Assembly: GCA_022747635.1 (NCBI GenBank)
Contig: JAKTNV010000063.1
Span: 2,461,367 to 2,525,366, forward strand
Direction: 5' to 3'
Length of the DNA stretch: 64,000 nt
From: Hetaerina americana
Lineage: Eukaryota; Arthropoda; Insecta; Odonata; Calopterygidae
Numbering within the stretch: the first letter of the stretch is position 1; the number at the start of each line of letters is the position of its first letter. The notes beneath the pieces were generated by a model that saw only the letters and a list, made by a program, of their open reading frames with translations, ran no database searches and was not told the origin of the DNA. This document shows, one piece after another, positions 11,657-23,256 of this stretch. The position numbers and the translations under genes are program-made.

Positions 11657-12585
11657 CGTAGCCTGTACAAAAAATACGCAAACTTGTGTGATCTGGCGGC
11701 CATGACGCGGACTATAGCTCCGCCCACTAGCGGTGCTATTTGCCTGAGACCCAATGAGCCGTCTGTGCTTGGCGGATCGTTGAGCTGTGCGTATGGTGCC
11801 AGTTATGTTAGTTTCTGTTGTCCTTGTTTTTACTATTTGTTGAAAATAGAAATTGACGAAATCACGGAGCAACGAATCAACATCAAGTGTTTGGTAAAGT
11901 ACGGTAAAAGTTATTGAGAAATTACTGAAATGTTGACAACGGTTTACGGTGATGATGCTTTGAAGAAAACGTCGATTTTAATGTGGATTAAGTAATTTAA
12001 AGATGACCGACAAGACGCCACGGATAATGCAAGGCCGAGAGGACCTTCAACCACCTGCGTCAACGACAACATTGATCGTGTGCGGTCCCTTATCCTTACC
12101 GATCGTCGAAAAACTGTCCGAATTATAGCTGATCACCTTAATTTAGGAAAATCAACGATGCACACTATTTTAACCGAACATGATGGATGGATCCTTCACC
12201 ATGACAATGCGCCTGCACATTCAGCATTGATTGTCCGCCAGTTTCTGGCGAAAAATTCAATCACCATCCTTGATCATCCTCCTTATTCGCCAGATCTCGC
12301 CCCCTGCGACTTTTTCCTATTCCTAAAATGCAAAAATGTGATGAGGGGACATCACTGGGAAAGTGTGGACACAATAAAGCAAGAAACGACGAGGACATTG
12401 AAAAGCCTATCTGCTGAGGACTTTCAAGGGTGCTTTACACAGTGGAAAAGAAGATGGAATAAGTGGATAGCATTAAATGGATGGGGATAATAAGTAATGT
12501 TGAAGGGGACATAATCGAAATATACTCAATTTTGTAAAATAAAGTTTTTATGGCCTCAGTTCAAGTATTTATTGGAAGGTCTTCG
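11657..12585 (+). mobile_element. Mariner-type relic, family B copy 1
   Basis: About 0.93 kb between TA dinucleotides at 11655 and 12586. Terminal inverted repeats are visible: the left reads CGTAGCCTGTACAAAAAATA and the right, reversed, reads CGAAGACCTTCCAATAAATA, both leading into related AAC-containing sequence. Copies at 29759-30629 and 34378-35262 share the GC-richer 5' leader, the transposase remnant and the same internal deletion. This copy keeps slightly more sequence at the deletion point than the other two. Confidence 0.85.
11846..12490 (+). pseudogene. Mariner transposase pseudogene, internally deleted
   Basis: The usual start codon position is ATA. The N-terminal helix-turn-helix region follows with two in-frame stops. 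From about 12080 a 136-codon frame is open: a DNA-binding segment (LTDRRKTVRIIADHLNL) ends at ILTE and is fused in frame to the catalytic core at HHDNAPAHSA (second catalytic Asp) and SPDLAPCDFFLF (third Asp, DD34D spacing). The roughly 130 residues that would carry the first Asp are missing, so the product cannot catalyse transposition. The C-terminal motif RRWNKWIALNG matches the family end. Confidence 0.85.
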
Positions 12586-13914
12586 TATGGTCAGTAATAC
12601 TGAAGTTTTCTCTGTATGGGAAAAATAGTGACAAACAACGCTTTGGGATAGTTATTTTGTCACTAAGAAGGAGGAGAGCGATCATCGGATGCTTAGCTTC
12701 GCGGCCCGATATGATGTTTGATAATGAAATGGAGGTGTTTTACGCCATCTTCATGGATAGGATTCCCGATCGCGGGGGGAGTTGTCGGAATTTGGTAAGC
12801 CGGTCGGCTGGGTCGCAAACATGATTTGGCAACCTTGTCCTTAGGACCCCATCCTTCCCAGCGCCTCCTTCCCGCACCAGCCCCTCCTGGTTTCGAAGAC
12901 GACTCAATTTTTCCGCTTCTTTGCTCCATCCCGCGAGAAGGTGCTCCTTCCTTCCCGTATTCCTCTACTCCAGGGATCCGCGTAGGGATTTCCACTCTTG
13001 TCTCTTCCTTTCACCGCAACCCCCCTTCCCCGCGCCCCGCCCTACCCAACTTCAGCCTCAGCGAACATTCCGCTCGCCCCCCCAGTCCCATCCCCCAGGA
13101 GAGTGGGCCTCCCCTGTTTCGTCGCCACCCCACGGGCTCAACATACCATTACACCCGCTCCCATAGGCTCTCATTCTCCAATGACCAAGCGGTGACTCAG
13201 GGATTCCACCTATATCCATTCAAAATTAATTATTTACTAATTAATGATTTATTGCTTATGGAGTTATCATTTCATTGTCCTTGCTGTTATTAATTAGAAA
13301 AAAACTAATGCCTTATCTAAATAGAAGTGTTTGTATCGGACTAAATTAATATTTTCCTCAAATAACCGACATCGTGAATCGAAATTCTCGCAGAATCCAC
13401 TAATCAGAGGACGCGAGCCGCCCTGAAGGATTAACCCGTCGCGAAAGAACACAGCACTGCGTAATTCAGTTGCGGTTGAGAAAGAGTGTTCCGGTTGGAA
13501 TTCCACGCGGAGTTAATCCGTGTGATGCGATCAAATGAGGAGGGGCGAATTTTCCCTCCTTTCCTATTTTCCATGAGAACGAAACCGAGTTGCGATACCA
13601 CACACGAACGCAGAGGCGTAGGCCGCGGTTCCCAGATTGCGGGGACGCCCTTAACCCGGCTGGGAGCCCGAGGAGGAAGACGAGAGCGGGAGGGAGCATT
13701 CACGGACTCTTTCATGAGACGCCATTGTGAGACTGGAAACGATTTCCAAGGACACCCCCGTCCACCCGTTTCGCCGTGACTGAAGGGGGGGGGGCGGTGA
13801 GAGGGGGAGGAATTCACTCTACCTCATTACCGCGAGAGAGAATTCATAATTGCAAAAGTTACCTCGTCGGAATAGCATTCCATTTTCATGATTCGAACGG
13901 GCATCTACGAGGAT
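12586..13914. other. Two GC-rich patches, no recognised gene
   Basis: GC-rich stretches at about 12770-13190 and 13420-13830 flank an AT-rich spacer. Open frames occur on both strands in several phases (for example 12826-13293 plus and 13431-13817 minus) but are Pro/Ser/Arg rich with no domain, as expected from composition. A host exon or regulatory island cannot be excluded. Confidence 0.4.
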
Positions 13915-14790
13915 AGGCTAAAACCCGATGCACAAATACTTGTATATCACAGATAAAATGACCTTCAGAAGCACTTCTGGTGACATGCGGAAGTAACATT
14001 CCCCCTCTACATGCATGATCAGGTTTGAGGTCGTTACATTCATTCAGTGTGTTTTGAGAAGCGGAAGTATGGAGACGTGTTCTAGTGCTATGCCAACGTG
14101 AGTTAAACAGCGTTCTGTTGTCGAATTTTCAAATTCAATTCATCGTCCGAGGTGTAATGATTACCCTAGAGGTCTCTCTTGAGTTGACGAAAAAGTAAAA
14201 ATCGCAAGCCAAAAGACCGGAGGGTTTTGTTTTTCTCGTCTGTGAGTCGGCGTGGTACCCATCGTGTACAGATTTAACGGTATCCCAATTGTTCAATAAT
14301 GAAGCCGACACGTTCTTTGGACATTGCAATATGGTTTGCGATACGCTTATGAGTGATTCGCTAGTCATTTTAAATCAAGTATTCAATAAGTTTGCAATTT
14401 TATCGCCTGTGGCAGTGGTTGGACGTCTGCTGATTGTGTCATCAACAATGATGACATTTCCAGGCTCGCAACCACAAAATTTTACTACCCATCGATTTAC
14501 AGTAGACCTATCAAAAGGATCGTCGCCATAAGCAGCCTTTAAATTACGATGAATCTCAGTAGGTTTTTTTTTTTAGTAGTTCGATAACAGCACGCTGTTT
14601 AACTCGCGTTGACATAGCACTAGAACACGTCTCCATATTTCCACTTCTCAAAATACACTGGATGAATGTAACGACCTCCAACCTGCGCTTGCGTGTTAAG
14701 GGGGATTGTTACTTCCACTTGCCACTAGGAATGCTTGTGAAGGTCATTTTCTTTTAGGTCTAGAGGCATGTGTGAATCAGTTTTCAGACT
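13915..14790 (-). mobile_element. Mariner-type relic with long terminal inverted repeats, family C
   Basis: The two ends form an inverted repeat of nearly 200 bp. Both contain, in order, GAAGTAACATTCCCCC (or one mismatch), GAGGTCGTTACATTCAT, GGAGACGTGTTCTAGTGCTA and AGTTAAACAGCG before the internal sequence. Such long inverted repeats are unusual for mariner elements, which normally have about 30 bp. The inner part of the repeats overlaps the start of the transposase gene. A remnant of the same outer repeat lies at 31480-31581. Confidence 0.75.
14135..14615 (-). pseudogene. Mariner-like transposase N-terminal relic
   Basis: On the minus strand from the ATG near 14615, the fragment starts with MSTRVKQRAVIELL, then a helix-turn-helix region (RSTVNRWVVKF), then, after a stop and frameshift, MSKERVGFIIEQLGYR and a CTRWVPRRLTDE-type block. 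Those match the second DNA-binding helix region of mariner transposases. The catalytic region is absent because the sequence runs from there into the far inverted repeat. Non-functional. Confidence 0.7.
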
Positions 14791-15734
14791 GCCCTCGTAC
14801 ATAACTTGACAGACGATAGCAGTACGCGTACAAAAACAGAGACACATTATAACGAGAGGGTATCTTCAACTTTTAATTATTGCTAAAAAATAATCCAGAT
14901 AGAAACTTAAGTTATATGTGATAATCTTAAGATTTGTCTGCGAAGTCACCATTCAGAGTAATAATTTTCTCCCAGCGCCTCTTCACCACTCTTAGGTCGT
15001 CCTTCTAGAAATCATCAGATTGCATTGAAAACCATAGTTCTACCTTGCCCGCTCTCCTCTCGTGATCCAGCGGGCTCCCACACTAATGCCTCCGACATGC
15101 CCGCCACGCATACTCTCTCTTCTCGTCGCAATGTTTCATACATGTCGCCGATTCCCTTCCAATTTCAATGGATCCCAGACACCCGCGACGTATTCCCAAA
15201 ACCAAACGTGACGGAGCAACGGCAGCTCTTCTCCCCCGCACCTCTGTACTTCCCGCCCCCCAATGACACGTTCGGTAAAACCCTGCTCCCCGAAGGCTGA
15301 TCCGCATACATGTATGTATATCTCCGTTGTTTGGGCCCCACGAGAGGCTCGATGTTAGAGCAACACCCTGGTACCTGACCTGCTTCAAAATGCCCAATTC
15401 GGTCCCAACCGTCCTGTAATTTATATCTTGTTTCTTCTTGCCTCTGCTAGACTTTCTGGACTCTGCTTGAGTGTCACAAAACGCGAAACTCACCGAAGGG
15501 TGGGAGCATTCTACAATGAAGTGGGTAGGAGCAAAATTTACGTAGTTGGGTTAAGAGGAAGAAGTAATTATCTGATTGAGAATATTTTTGGAAAATGAGA
15601 TAATTAAAAAAAATGAAAATATTTTATTCCTGGTCGATGGAATGCTTTTAATAACGAAGCTATTCCGTATTTTTCCCGTATACAAGGCTAGTATGAAAAT
15701 TATTGGTTACAAGTTTTTCCTGACGTGTGAGTGA
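14791..15734. other. Unassigned, with a possible mariner C-terminal scrap
   Basis: On the minus strand at about 15010-14940 a short frame reads RRWEKIITLNGDF, resembling the end of a mariner transposase; alone this is weak. A 136-codon minus frame at 15083-15493 and an overlapping plus frame at 15025-15300 lie in GC-richer DNA but show no recognised domain. Confidence 0.35.
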
Positions 15735-16182
15735 AGTGCTGAATTCAGATCGACGAATAAGTCTTCACATGCGCAGATCGTATTGGCATTGATAAGATGA
15801 CAGTGCTCACACCATTATCGCTGAAAATTTGGCGATGCGAAAGATATTCAATATACGGTCTCCTAAAAATCTACACCCGAAGGCTTTGACGGACTACCAA
15901 GAGCAGAGTCGAGTGCCTGCTTGCAAACAACTTCTGCAACGACATCGCGACGATTCCCCATCCCCATTACAGTCCCTACTTGGCAACAGCAGATATTTCA
16001 TATTCCCCATAAAAATGAAACCCTTCCTCAAAGGAAACCACCATGGGACCATATGTACCGTCAAAGAAGCTTGCATGCGTACCCTTAAGGACCTTCCGGA
16101 ATGTGCCTACCAGGGAGCCTTCGAGTCGTAGAGAAGTCACTGGAAAATGTGTCGACGCCCAAGGGATGTACTTTGAAGAAAT
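15735..16182 (+). pseudogene. Mariner transposase relic, family G
   Basis: Forward fragments start in the second DNA-binding part (SDRRI, then after a frameshift HTIIAENLAMRKI). They continue through PKNLHPKALTDYQEQSRV and ACKQLLQRH, then skip to the C-terminal catalytic end (FPIKMKPFLKGNHHGT, then CVDAQGMYFEE). The central region with the catalytic aspartates is missing. No terminal repeats were found by eye. The order of blocks supports the family call. Confidence 0.75.
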
Positions 16183-18640
16183 TTGAGGAATTGTAGCAAT
16201 ACGTGAAATTAATCTAGTTTCCCGAAACCTTTCTCGATACATTTAATACAGACCATGGATTTCGCATTTTGTAGCGTCGTACTCGACGCATCGGAAGGGA
16301 GGATGTGGAGGATAGATACGGAAAACAAATGTCTTGTGAAAGTTTCTGGGTGAGCGAATAGATATGTTTTGGGAGCTGAATCTGTAATGATTTAAGCCTG
16401 TTAATTTCTATGGAAAGGGAGCAGAACTTTCATCTTCGTGAAAAGCGGAAGGAAGTAAGGTTTACCATACTGTGAATTTTGGTGGGTCGGCTGTTGGAGA
16501 TATCGAGACATTTGGGGAACAAGATTTGAGGAGAGGGGGTTGTCTTTAAGGTTAGGGAAGAGGTTTTTTGGTAATTTAGTCACCTTATATATTCCGAATA
16601 ATAAGGCAGTGCAGAGACTCTATTGCTTGTGGGTGTTAGATTTAGGAAGTGGTTTTTATGGTGAAAAGGAAAGAAAGATACGGCGATTAAGAAGGAAAGC
16701 CACATTTCAGGAGGTATGGAGGCCGTGAGATCATCTAAATGAAGGACGAGTGATGAATGATTAGTACAAATGGGATGGGCACTGGCCGAGAGAGTGTGTG
16801 GAATGCCACGTGTGCGGAGGGTGGTAACTATTGCAATCAATGGAGATAATGTTAATGGTTGGTGTGCTTCATTTGAACAGAGGTGGGGAACTGATGGCTG
16901 GAAAAGGAGATTTTGGTGCTTAAAAAAGTAATGTTGGTGCTTAGAGGTGCAAGGAGGTAAATGTGACGGAGAAACGGTGTTTAACTTGAAAAATCAATTT
17001 TCTGCCTTTGTTCACCATTCCAGGGTCGAAAGCCAAAATAAACCAGTTAGTGTCCGAGTTGCCAAGTCGAATGACTAAATTTTTCTGAATGAGTGTAAAA
17101 ATATGCATAGTTCTTTTTTTTTATGCTACCTAATTTCATAATTGTGAATCCAAAGGTCAGCGAGGTCATTAGGATACTGTCTGAGATAAAACCCCGCCCT
17201 CAGCAAGGGGAATTAGCAAAGTGGGTACCGCATCAATGCGAACCCTACCATTGGCAAAAGTGTGAATAACAAAGGAATTGTTTCTGAATAATTATAAAAC
17301 TATATATTACTAAAATATGAAATCATGAATTCAGACATCATTTAAATGAAAAAATTACGACACTTGCCTGTCTTTTATCATACATTAAGGATCGTAAGAT
17401 GTGTACTTGTTTGCAATGCGGTTAGATGATAGTATTGACTAAGGTGGTGTGCAATCAGTATTTCGCGAAAGTTGGGCTCGCTTTTGGAGGGAATTGTAAG
17501 CCAAGGTATAGGAATGCTGAATCTTGGCGGGAAACAAAACTTTTACTTCGCTGACGAAGTATTTTAGGGAGAGGAAGTTTCCAAGTCCTTTCCCAGTTAC
17601 CTCCTAGTTGAGGAGTTGTGAAGATAATGGTTGTACAATGAAATTACTTTGTGCCTTGTTTCCTGGCGCGCACAGTCGACTAACAAACGCCAGCTGAATT
17701 TCTTAATAGAATAAAATTTATGTATTTGACAAACCCAAACTTTTTTCGGTGGATGAAAAATTAAATATTTCAAAGCACTAGCACAATCTTCCTCCCTTTT
17801 AGTCATAACTGCTTCAATAGACGAGAAAAAGAAAACCTCCAACGTGATGAACAATGGTATGTTTATCTCTCAGTCGCACATGCGATTACTTTCAAGAGGG
17901 AGATTTTGAGATTTGGGATTGCTAATTATTAATGTATAATATTGACTTTTATGACTTCGAGCTTTAGAAAAAATAGATTTTTAGGCATTTTGAGTTTCTC
18001 TCGAATTCATTTAAAGAATCTAACATTATTATGAGTAGTAGCTTCTTAATCATTATTTGGTCGATTAAATTTTGCATTCTTATATCAGTTGCAGCATGCT
18101 ACGAATCGGAATCCATTCCTGACGACGGATACGTATGTTACCACTACACTTTCTTTCTTTCTTTTCAAAACGGGCTTTTTTACAGAAGGGAAATTAATTT
18201 CCAAAATCGGATTTTCAAACAAGGTATTTCAACTTATACATATACATGTAGATTGAGTAAAATGATATGTATACACTTCGAAATTATATTTCTTTTCCAT
18301 ATAGAATGTGTATAACGTTTTGATTGGTCAAAATGGTCATGTCTATCATTATAAATAATTTAATCGAATCACCTTGGCACCTATTTCTCCCTTGATTCTT
18401 CGTACTCCTTTCTATTCCATTGAAATGAGACCAAGACATCTTTTAGCCGTGACGCTTGACCCCTTCCCGACTAAGAGACATTCTGATGAATACTCTTAAT
18501 CTCGCCTGAGCCCCTTACCAATACACCCACGCCATTCATGACCGTCTTGCACTTTGCGAATACTGAGTGGCCAAAGATGGCGAGGGAAACGATCCAAACG
18601 TAGCTTGTGCCGAATTTCCTCCTATTATCGGGGACATATA
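16183..18640. other. No recognised gene; purine-rich patch
   Basis: 16400-16960 is G/A-rich on the plus strand, giving long Pro/Ser/Leu-rich minus frames that match no family I know. It might be an old retroelement, but I cannot show it. The rest is AT-rich. Confidence 0.4.
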
Positions 18641-19571
18641 CGAGGCATATTCATAAGGTAAGGGCCGTTTGCTTATAATTAAATATTGGCGCTTCAGAGC
18701 ACAGCTTTACTCCTGCAGCGCCATCTAATGATTCAATGAGAAGCTATAGCAGCATTTCTTTTGTTTCAGAAGTCGTTTGCTTGTCCGTACATGCAAACAA
18801 CAATGTCCGCGACAATAGTTCATTCCGCCAGCTGTGAAGTACGTTCTGTCATACGATTATTGCATGCAAAAGGATTGTCGGCTGCTGAAATTCATCGGGA
18901 GTTATGCCTATTTTATGGACGTACAGTTATGAGTGAAGGAAAGGTTAGACAATGGTGCTGTGATTTTAAAAATGGACGAACAAATGTCGATGACGAAGAG
19001 CGAAGTGGCAGGCCCAGTATTCTGACCGATGAAATTCTTTCGCAAGTGGATCAAAAACTGCGATGTGATCGTCGATTGACGATGAATGGCCTGGCTGAAT
19101 AATTTCCTCAACTTGGACGCACTACTGCCTTCAATATTGTCACGGAAAACCTCGGATACCACAAATTGTGCGCAAGATGGGTAAAGAAAATGCTCACCGA
19201 CCACCACAAAGAGCACAGAATGTCCAGTGGACGAGAGGTTTTGGGCCCCTCACCCCCAGCGTACAGTCCTGACCTTGCACCTAGCGACTATTTCCTTGCA
19301 CTTGAAACAGTGGCTCGGTGGACAACGTTTCGAAACCGAAGAACAACTCAAGAACGGCGTTGTCAATTGGTTATACTCTCAGGTGGCGAGCTTCTATGCC
19401 GAGGGATTAAAGAAGCTGGTGCAGTGGTACAAAAAATGCTTAAAAGTGAACGGCGATTATGTGGAGAAGTGAAGTAGCTTTGTAGCTAACTAAAAGTGCC
19501 AAGAAAATGTGTTTCGTATGAGTATATTTTTTCCTGTGACCAATCGGCCCTTACTTTATGAACATCCCTCG
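18641..19571 (+). mobile_element. Mariner-type relic, family D
   Basis: About 0.93 kb flanked by TA at both ends. Terminal inverted repeats match well: the left begins CGAGGCATATTCATAAGGTA, the right reversed begins CGAGGGATGTTCATAAAGTA, and both continue into AGGGCCG. Length and content show an internal deletion of the transposase gene. Confidence 0.88.
18761..19474 (+). pseudogene. Mariner transposase pseudogene (family D)
   Basis: The N-terminal half is well preserved: EVRSVIRLLHAKGLSAAEIH forms the first helix-turn-helix, then WCCDFKNGRTNVDDEERSG and a GRPS linker, then a stop at codon position 114. The next segment reads LGYHKLCARWVKKMLTDHHK, the second DNA-binding block. The sequence then jumps to AYSPDLAPSDY, the third catalytic Asp region. 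In another frame it continues with KQWLGGQRFETEEQLKN and ends at VNGDYVEK. The first two catalytic aspartates are lost. Non-functional. Confidence 0.88.
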
Positions 19572-22122
19572 TATTAAAAGAATGAAATGACCGCATGGGA
19601 CATCAATCGAAGAATGTAGTGCTCGTCACAGTATTGCTTGCCCTGCTTTGCCTGCTCTGTGGGGGGGCACGCCTCCGCTGCCTGCCTGTTGCCGTGTGTC
19701 ACGTACCCTTCCTGTGTCTTTTAAGGGCGGAGACCATGAGTTGCATGTCCATGTAATTGGGAAATACCCCTTCTTACATTTTAGTTATGCATGACCTGTC
19801 TTTAATGATGGGGACTTGACGCTTAGATGATTTGGTTCAGTTTTATTCCTCTATTCACATAACAAATAACTAATTTATTAGGCGAATTAACCCTTGTTTT
19901 CAAATAAAGTCTTCCTCCAGCATGTATACAAATTTCCACTTTCTTTGATTGTTTTCAATGAATATTTTTTCCTTTTCCTTTCCTCGCCCCCATTCTCCCT
20001 TATTACTCACCCTTCACACGCGGTGCTTGCACACCTTGCCACACACCTTTTCGGTGGATCGTTGGGTATTTTGTCGAAGGAAGGTTTTCGAAGAGGGTAG
20101 TAGGGTCGTGAATTTTGTTAGGTAATAAAAGGGAAAAGAGTTTCAATGATAGAGTAACTAGTACGAGAAGTATCGGCACTGAGAGAGGCTGGGGATATTT
20201 TGAAGTCGATGGGCTGGAGAGAGGGCGAATAGGAGATTGCCGCTGAAACGAAGGCGTCACCGTATGGTGCAAGATCGCGAGAGATAGCAGGATCAACTGT
20301 GGGGTGATAAGGGGAGCGGAGGTGAAGGTAGGAAGGGGTGCGGGGGACTAAGGGTGGTATGCGGGAAGGCGGTGGATTCGGCGACCCAGACCCAGGAGAA
20401 CTGGGTGGGATTATCTTGTCAAATATAATTACAATTTGGAAAAATCTATACTAATCTAACAAGAAATAGATGCATAGCAGTATTTTATCGCATTTTCACC
20501 CCTGCTACTCTTTTAAATGCTACCGTCAGTTACAAAACCCTACTGCAAGAGGCGGTATCCAAAAGTCATCAATGGAAATTGGAAGACTAACCCTAAAAGT
20601 ATGATAATAGTTATAAACATCAAATTAATACGGAATTTTTGGGTAAAGATTTTCCCGAAATCCGTATTTTTCCTTCTCTGAGGGAAATTTTTCTTTAATT
20701 CCTGTTAATAAATGAAATCAGTCAAATTTACTTTTAAAAAGTACATATTTTTGGCCTGTTAAAACATTTCCATCATTCGGAAGTTCTTTAGAAAAGAATG
20801 CTAAAAATTGCCATCGGATAATTTTTCTGACGACCAATATCTGAGACAGTAAAAATATTTGGCATTGTGAAAAAAAGTCTAATGAACATATTAATGATAT
20901 TAGTATTCAAGAAATGATATATACGCTTTCACGAGGTCTCGTTGGATTCCGGATTCATACTCCTCACGTACATTCTCATTAAAAACAGCAGCCAAGGCGA
21001 CTCTTCCAGAAGAATGAAACCATAAATGATACAGCAGCTTGACAAAGAAGGCAAATTTTATGACGCCAATTTTTCAACTTGCTCATGAACACACTTTTTA
21101 AATCTACAAGCAAGCAATTATAAAATTGTTACTCATTTTCCTTTCGTTGCACGAAGTGCATAATCGCTTGTATTTTAATATTGCCTTTAAGGATGTGTCA
21201 CATCTACACATTTTCACGATAACGTTTTCTTAAAAACCATAGAATTAGGGTAAGAAATTTTGTAAATGTTTTAGATTACCAATCACCAAAACTATAAGTT
21301 CATGACGAGTAATGATACAAAAATCCCCACTTTTAAATTTAAAACTGCTCTAATGTTTCGAGAAGGTTTTAATGTCACGTAATGCCATTTAAGAAATAGT
21401 AGTGCCAAATTTTTAACAATGGAGAATTTTTTTATTCAAATTACACTCATCGTCGAGGGCCCAAAAAAATTAAATGAAAACTTGATTAAATTAGGATATT
21501 TGAGGGAGCAGGACATCCTCGGGTCAAATATTTGGCCCAAAAGACAACAATAAAAATTAAAAACACAAAAATGTCCCGTGGGCATCAGAACTGTAATTGG
21601 AAGGACACGCATAAAATTTAATGTAAACATTTACTCAATTTTGTGTGCTGTGTGAAAGTGAAGAACATTACGGTAGAGAAATTATTAAATGGGTTATAAG
21701 TCATATTTTTCTTCATCTAGTCATTGTCTTGCTCCGTTTATCAGCTGTTATATTTAGACGAACTGTGGTGAAGAATCTGAGTGCTATCATGCGAAGAATA
21801 AAAATCCAGAGAAATTAAGATCCATCTCCCTTATCACCAGTGGGCCGATAGTGAGAAAATTGAAAGGGTTGGTCGGATGTGAGGGAGAGGGGTCAGAGTT
21901 CAAGGGGTGAGGTGAAGAAAAAAGGAGTTAAAGAAGAAGTGAGATTAGGAGGAGGGTTGATACACTTTAGAGGTTGGTAAATTACGAATTCATTGGCAGT
22001 TGCGTCTATACAGCTTCTCGAAACATTCCTAATTGAACGATATAATCGCACACCAAGTACATGGCGCCAATATAGATTACGTGTGTGATTATTATATGTG
22101 TGTAAAGGAAAAACGTATGAAG
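19572..22122. other. No recognised gene
   Basis: A G-rich stretch at 20040-20400 yields a Pro/Ser/Leu-rich minus frame (20003-20296) with no recognised domain. The remainder, 20400-22122, is AT-rich and shows neither coding signal nor known repeat. Confidence 0.45.
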
Positions 22123-22229
22123 ATTTTTCCTAAGGTTCATTTTTTTATATTTTAACTAAACAAATGCCACCATCGATGCTGACGCCATGTGTTCAGTCAA
22201 AATATAGAAAAATGAACCTTAGGAAAAAT
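22123..22229. repeat. Snap-back inverted repeat of 107 bp
   Basis: Arms of 35 bp at 22123-22157 and 22195-22229 are inverted copies with only two mismatches. They begin ATTTTTCCTAAGGTTCATTT and enclose 37 bp. No protein is encoded. It could be a small MITE or a structured RNA source. Confidence 0.8.
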
Positions 22230-22544
22230 ATATTCTACTGTTTCAGACTTATCAGGAAATAATGTTCATTCGTTTTTACTCAGTTTTATTTCGCCAAGGC
22301 TATTTTAAACACGCTTTGACTTTGACCATCCAGCCAGATTATCAAGACGAAGCCGGATGCCATTGGCTATATAAATGGAAAAGTATCAACTCTGCCAAAA
22401 TCCACAACTTCGGTTATTTTATCCCTCCACATAATAAGTTCATGGTAGTCTTTGTTTGTTAAAAATTTACATGCATAACTCACATAATAGGTTGGTGAAT
22501 TTTATATTATAATTGTTTCATCTTCATATGTACCCCTTAAAGTA

Positions 22545-23256
22545 CAAGGTGTGATCAAAAAAAGACCGGACTGATTTTATTCTGCGCAAACCGTTCCACG
22601 GATCGAAACGAGACACAATGCGCCATCTAGCAACACATATGACGACTAATACGAAAGGTGTTACGTTTATTTACATCGAGTCGTTACGCAGCAGCAGCGG
22701 TACGTGTCTTAACCTGTTCGCCGCTGCGTCCAACGGCAGCAATGAAGGAGCTAAAAGAATAGCGTTTGTGCTTGAAAGTTTTGCTTCAAAAGTGCTACGG
22801 AGACTTGGAATGATTCAGCAAGCCTTTGCTAGTGAAGCTATGAGTCGAAGCCAGTGTTTTGAGTGGTACAGTTGTTTTAAATTCGGCAGAACCTCAACAG
22901 ATGAAGATTCGCGATCGGGGCGGCCCTCCACTTCGACAGACCCCAACCATGTTAATTTGGTGAACGATTTGGTGCGGGCAAATCGCCATTCAACTGTTAG
23001 GGAGATGGCCGAGGTAGTGAAAATTAGTTTTGGATCCTGTAGGACAATTTTGACGGACATTTTGGGTATGACGCCGGAAAAATCGCATCAAAATTCGTCC
23101 CGCGGTTCCTGACTGATGACCGATCGTGACAGAGTTTTTCTCCAGAACCGGAAATTTCGTGATCCCGCAGCCTCTCTACTCTCCAGACGTGGCTCCATCA
23201 AGCTCTTTTTTGTTTCCAAAGTTAAAATCAACCTGTCTTTTTGTGATCACACTTTG
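22545..23256 (+). mobile_element. Mariner-type relic, family E
   Basis: About 0.71 kb flanked by TA. The left end starts CAAGGTGTGATCAAAAAAAG and the right end reversed starts CAAAGTGTGATCACAAAAAG. Both continue with related GAC(C/A)GG..TGATTTT sequence. The inside is a truncated transposase gene. Confidence 0.88.
22741..23225 (+). pseudogene. Mariner transposase pseudogene (family E)
   Basis: Forward frame with the first DNA-binding domain (MIQQAFASEAMSRSQCFEWY, then FKFGRTSTDED and SGRPSTSTD). The second domain (VREMAEVVKISFGSCRTILT, DILGM) follows, then a frameshift. The sequence then skips to the vicinity of the third catalytic Asp (YSPDVAPSSSFLFPKLK-like, with the final D changed to S). 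Most of the catalytic domain is gone. Non-functional. Confidence 0.85.

Noticed and set aside
12080..12490. Functional mariner transposase
   Set aside because: Although open for 136 codons, it lacks the segment with the first catalytic aspartate and the N-terminal start.
16401..16840. Retroelement protein on the minus strand
   Set aside because: No recognisable motifs; frames are Pro/Ser/Leu rich because the other strand is purine-rich.
20003..20296. Penelope-like or other retroelement protein on the minus strand
   Set aside because: I tried to match RT or nuclease blocks in each frame and found none; composition alone explains the frame.
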